Below are positions 6,608-7,037 of a stretch of DNA of 7,037 bases, piece after piece. Position 1 is the first letter of the stretch. Every line of letters starts with the position of its first letter. The position numbers and the translations under genes were made by a program. The notes under the pieces were generated by a model. That model saw only the letters and a list, made by a program, of their open reading frames with translations. It was not told the origin of the DNA and did no database searches. The DNA is taken from the NCBI GenBank assembly GCA_947445425.1, contig CANFFA010000124.1:1-7037 (forward strand). Direction: 5' to 3'. Source of the stretch: Paludibacteraceae bacterium (lineage in GTDB: Bacteria; Bacteroidota; Bacteroidia; Bacteroidales; Paludibacteraceae).

Positions 6608-7037
6608 CTAATCCAAAACAACCCAATGACCAGACTTTCGTGAGCCTGTACGGGTTAATATACCAGCTTTTTGCAGAGCAGCTATGTGATATTGAACTCC
6701 TTTGTAAGTTATTCCTAATAAAGCTGCAAGTTCTGTAATAGTAATATCTTTATTCTCAATTATATATTTAAGAATTTTATCTCTACTATCTGCTTTATCA
6801 CCTAGTTTATCACCTAGTTTATCACCTAGTTTATCACCTAGTTTATCTACATCTACGACACCTCTTTTCAATCTGATGACAAACATACCTTCAGTATTGT
6901 AAGTTGGTTTGGATAAGCCAGCTGCTTTCATCAAATCGTTCATTCGATTGATGCCAGATCCGACTTGTTCCACCAAGTGCATGCGGGTAAACAACCCAAA
7001 TATCAATGGATTACGTGAGTGGCTCTGGAGACAAAAA
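6608..7037 (-). CDS. RecG-C/AlbA-type ATP-binding transcriptional regulator, C-terminal part (cut by window edge)
   Basis: The frame is open to the right edge, so the start is outside; the apparent TTG start at 7006 is internal. The first visible residues read S-R-N-P-L-I-F-G-L-F followed by VEQVGSGINRM. This is the conserved end of the HATPase_c_4 domain (formerly called RecG C-terminal) found in AlbA_2/Schlafen-type predicted regulators. A linker of repeated L-G-D-K units (6794-6847) follows, then a winged helix from about 6778 to 6611 with helix-turn-helix ITITELAALLGITYKGVQYH and wing G-S-R-K-S-G-H-W. Complete members are usually about 400-500 aa, so most of the protein is missing here. 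They are thought to regulate neighbouring genes in accessory islands. It lies first in the co-directional minus-strand series, which suits a local regulator. The stop is TAG at 6610. Confidence 0.85.
   Translation of the reverse strand, partial: FCLQSHSRNPLIFGLFTRMHLVEQVGSGINRMNDLMKAAGLSKPTYNTEGMFVIRLKRGVVDVDKLGDKLGDKLGDKLGDKADSRDKILKYIIENKDITITELAALLGITYKGVQYHIAALQKAGILTRTGSRKSGHWVVLD
6794..6847 (-). repeat. 12-bp tandem repeat, 4.5 perfect copies, encoding L-G-D-K
   Basis: The plus-strand unit TTTATCACCTAG occurs four times without mismatch (6794-6841), followed by a half copy (6842-6847). It encodes Leu-Gly-Asp-Lys in the linker between the ATP-binding domain and the winged helix of the regulator. 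Copy-number change would lengthen or shorten the linker in steps of four residues without a frameshift. Confidence 0.97.

Noticed and set aside
6794..6847. CRISPR-like or iteron array
   Set aside because: The units are directly adjacent 12-mers without spacers, lie inside a coding frame and encode L-G-D-K, so this is a coding tandem repeat.

Overview
The window looks like an accessory region of a Bacteroidota chromosome (Flavobacteriia, Sphingobacteriia or Saprospiria type). The basis is AT-rich DNA, starts without clear Shine-Dalgarno sites, a signal peptide ending in Ser-Ala-Gln, and a large TPR-CHAT protein of a kind common in that phylum. No ribosomal or other core gene is present to fix the taxon.

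Layout, left to right. Bases 1-106 appear to be the left end of an IS3-like insertion sequence: 13 codons of its orfA are visible, reading leftward off the window. Bases 75-1094 (minus) encode a membrane-anchored TPR-like protein whose last residues probably come from the IS, so it is likely truncated. Bases 1148-1561 (plus) encode a small four-helix membrane protein, the only plus-strand gene. It converges on the end of the main gene of the window. That gene (4835 down to 1566, minus) is a secreted-type TPR protein with a C-terminal CHAT (caspase-like) protease domain, split by an in-frame TAA at 2409-2411. Upstream of it on the same strand are a 290-aa helical protein (5725-4853) with HEPN-like features, a 243-aa protein with two membrane helices (6515-5784), and the C-terminal part of a RecG-C/AlbA-type ATP-binding regulator with a winged helix (from the right edge to 6608).

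The four minus-strand genes from 7037 to 1566 are co-directional with short gaps (92, 58 and 17 bp) and may form one unit: regulator, membrane protein, HEPN-like protein, TPR-CHAT protease. The mix resembles conflict or stress-response islands, but no partner has a proven function and the link is inference. The CHAT catalytic His and Cys both lie downstream of the stop codon. As read, the protease is therefore either inactivated, made as two pieces, or affected by a sequencing error.

The CHAT-coding DNA is much richer in G+C (about 45-53% in sampled lines) than the TPR-coding DNA and flanking genes (about 25-33%), which suggests a mosaic gene. Two perfect in-frame tandem repeats (18 bp in the TPR gene, 12 bp in the regulator) show recent slippage or duplication. 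No RNA gene, CRISPR array or convincing terminator was seen, and no stretch over 300 bp lacks a gene.
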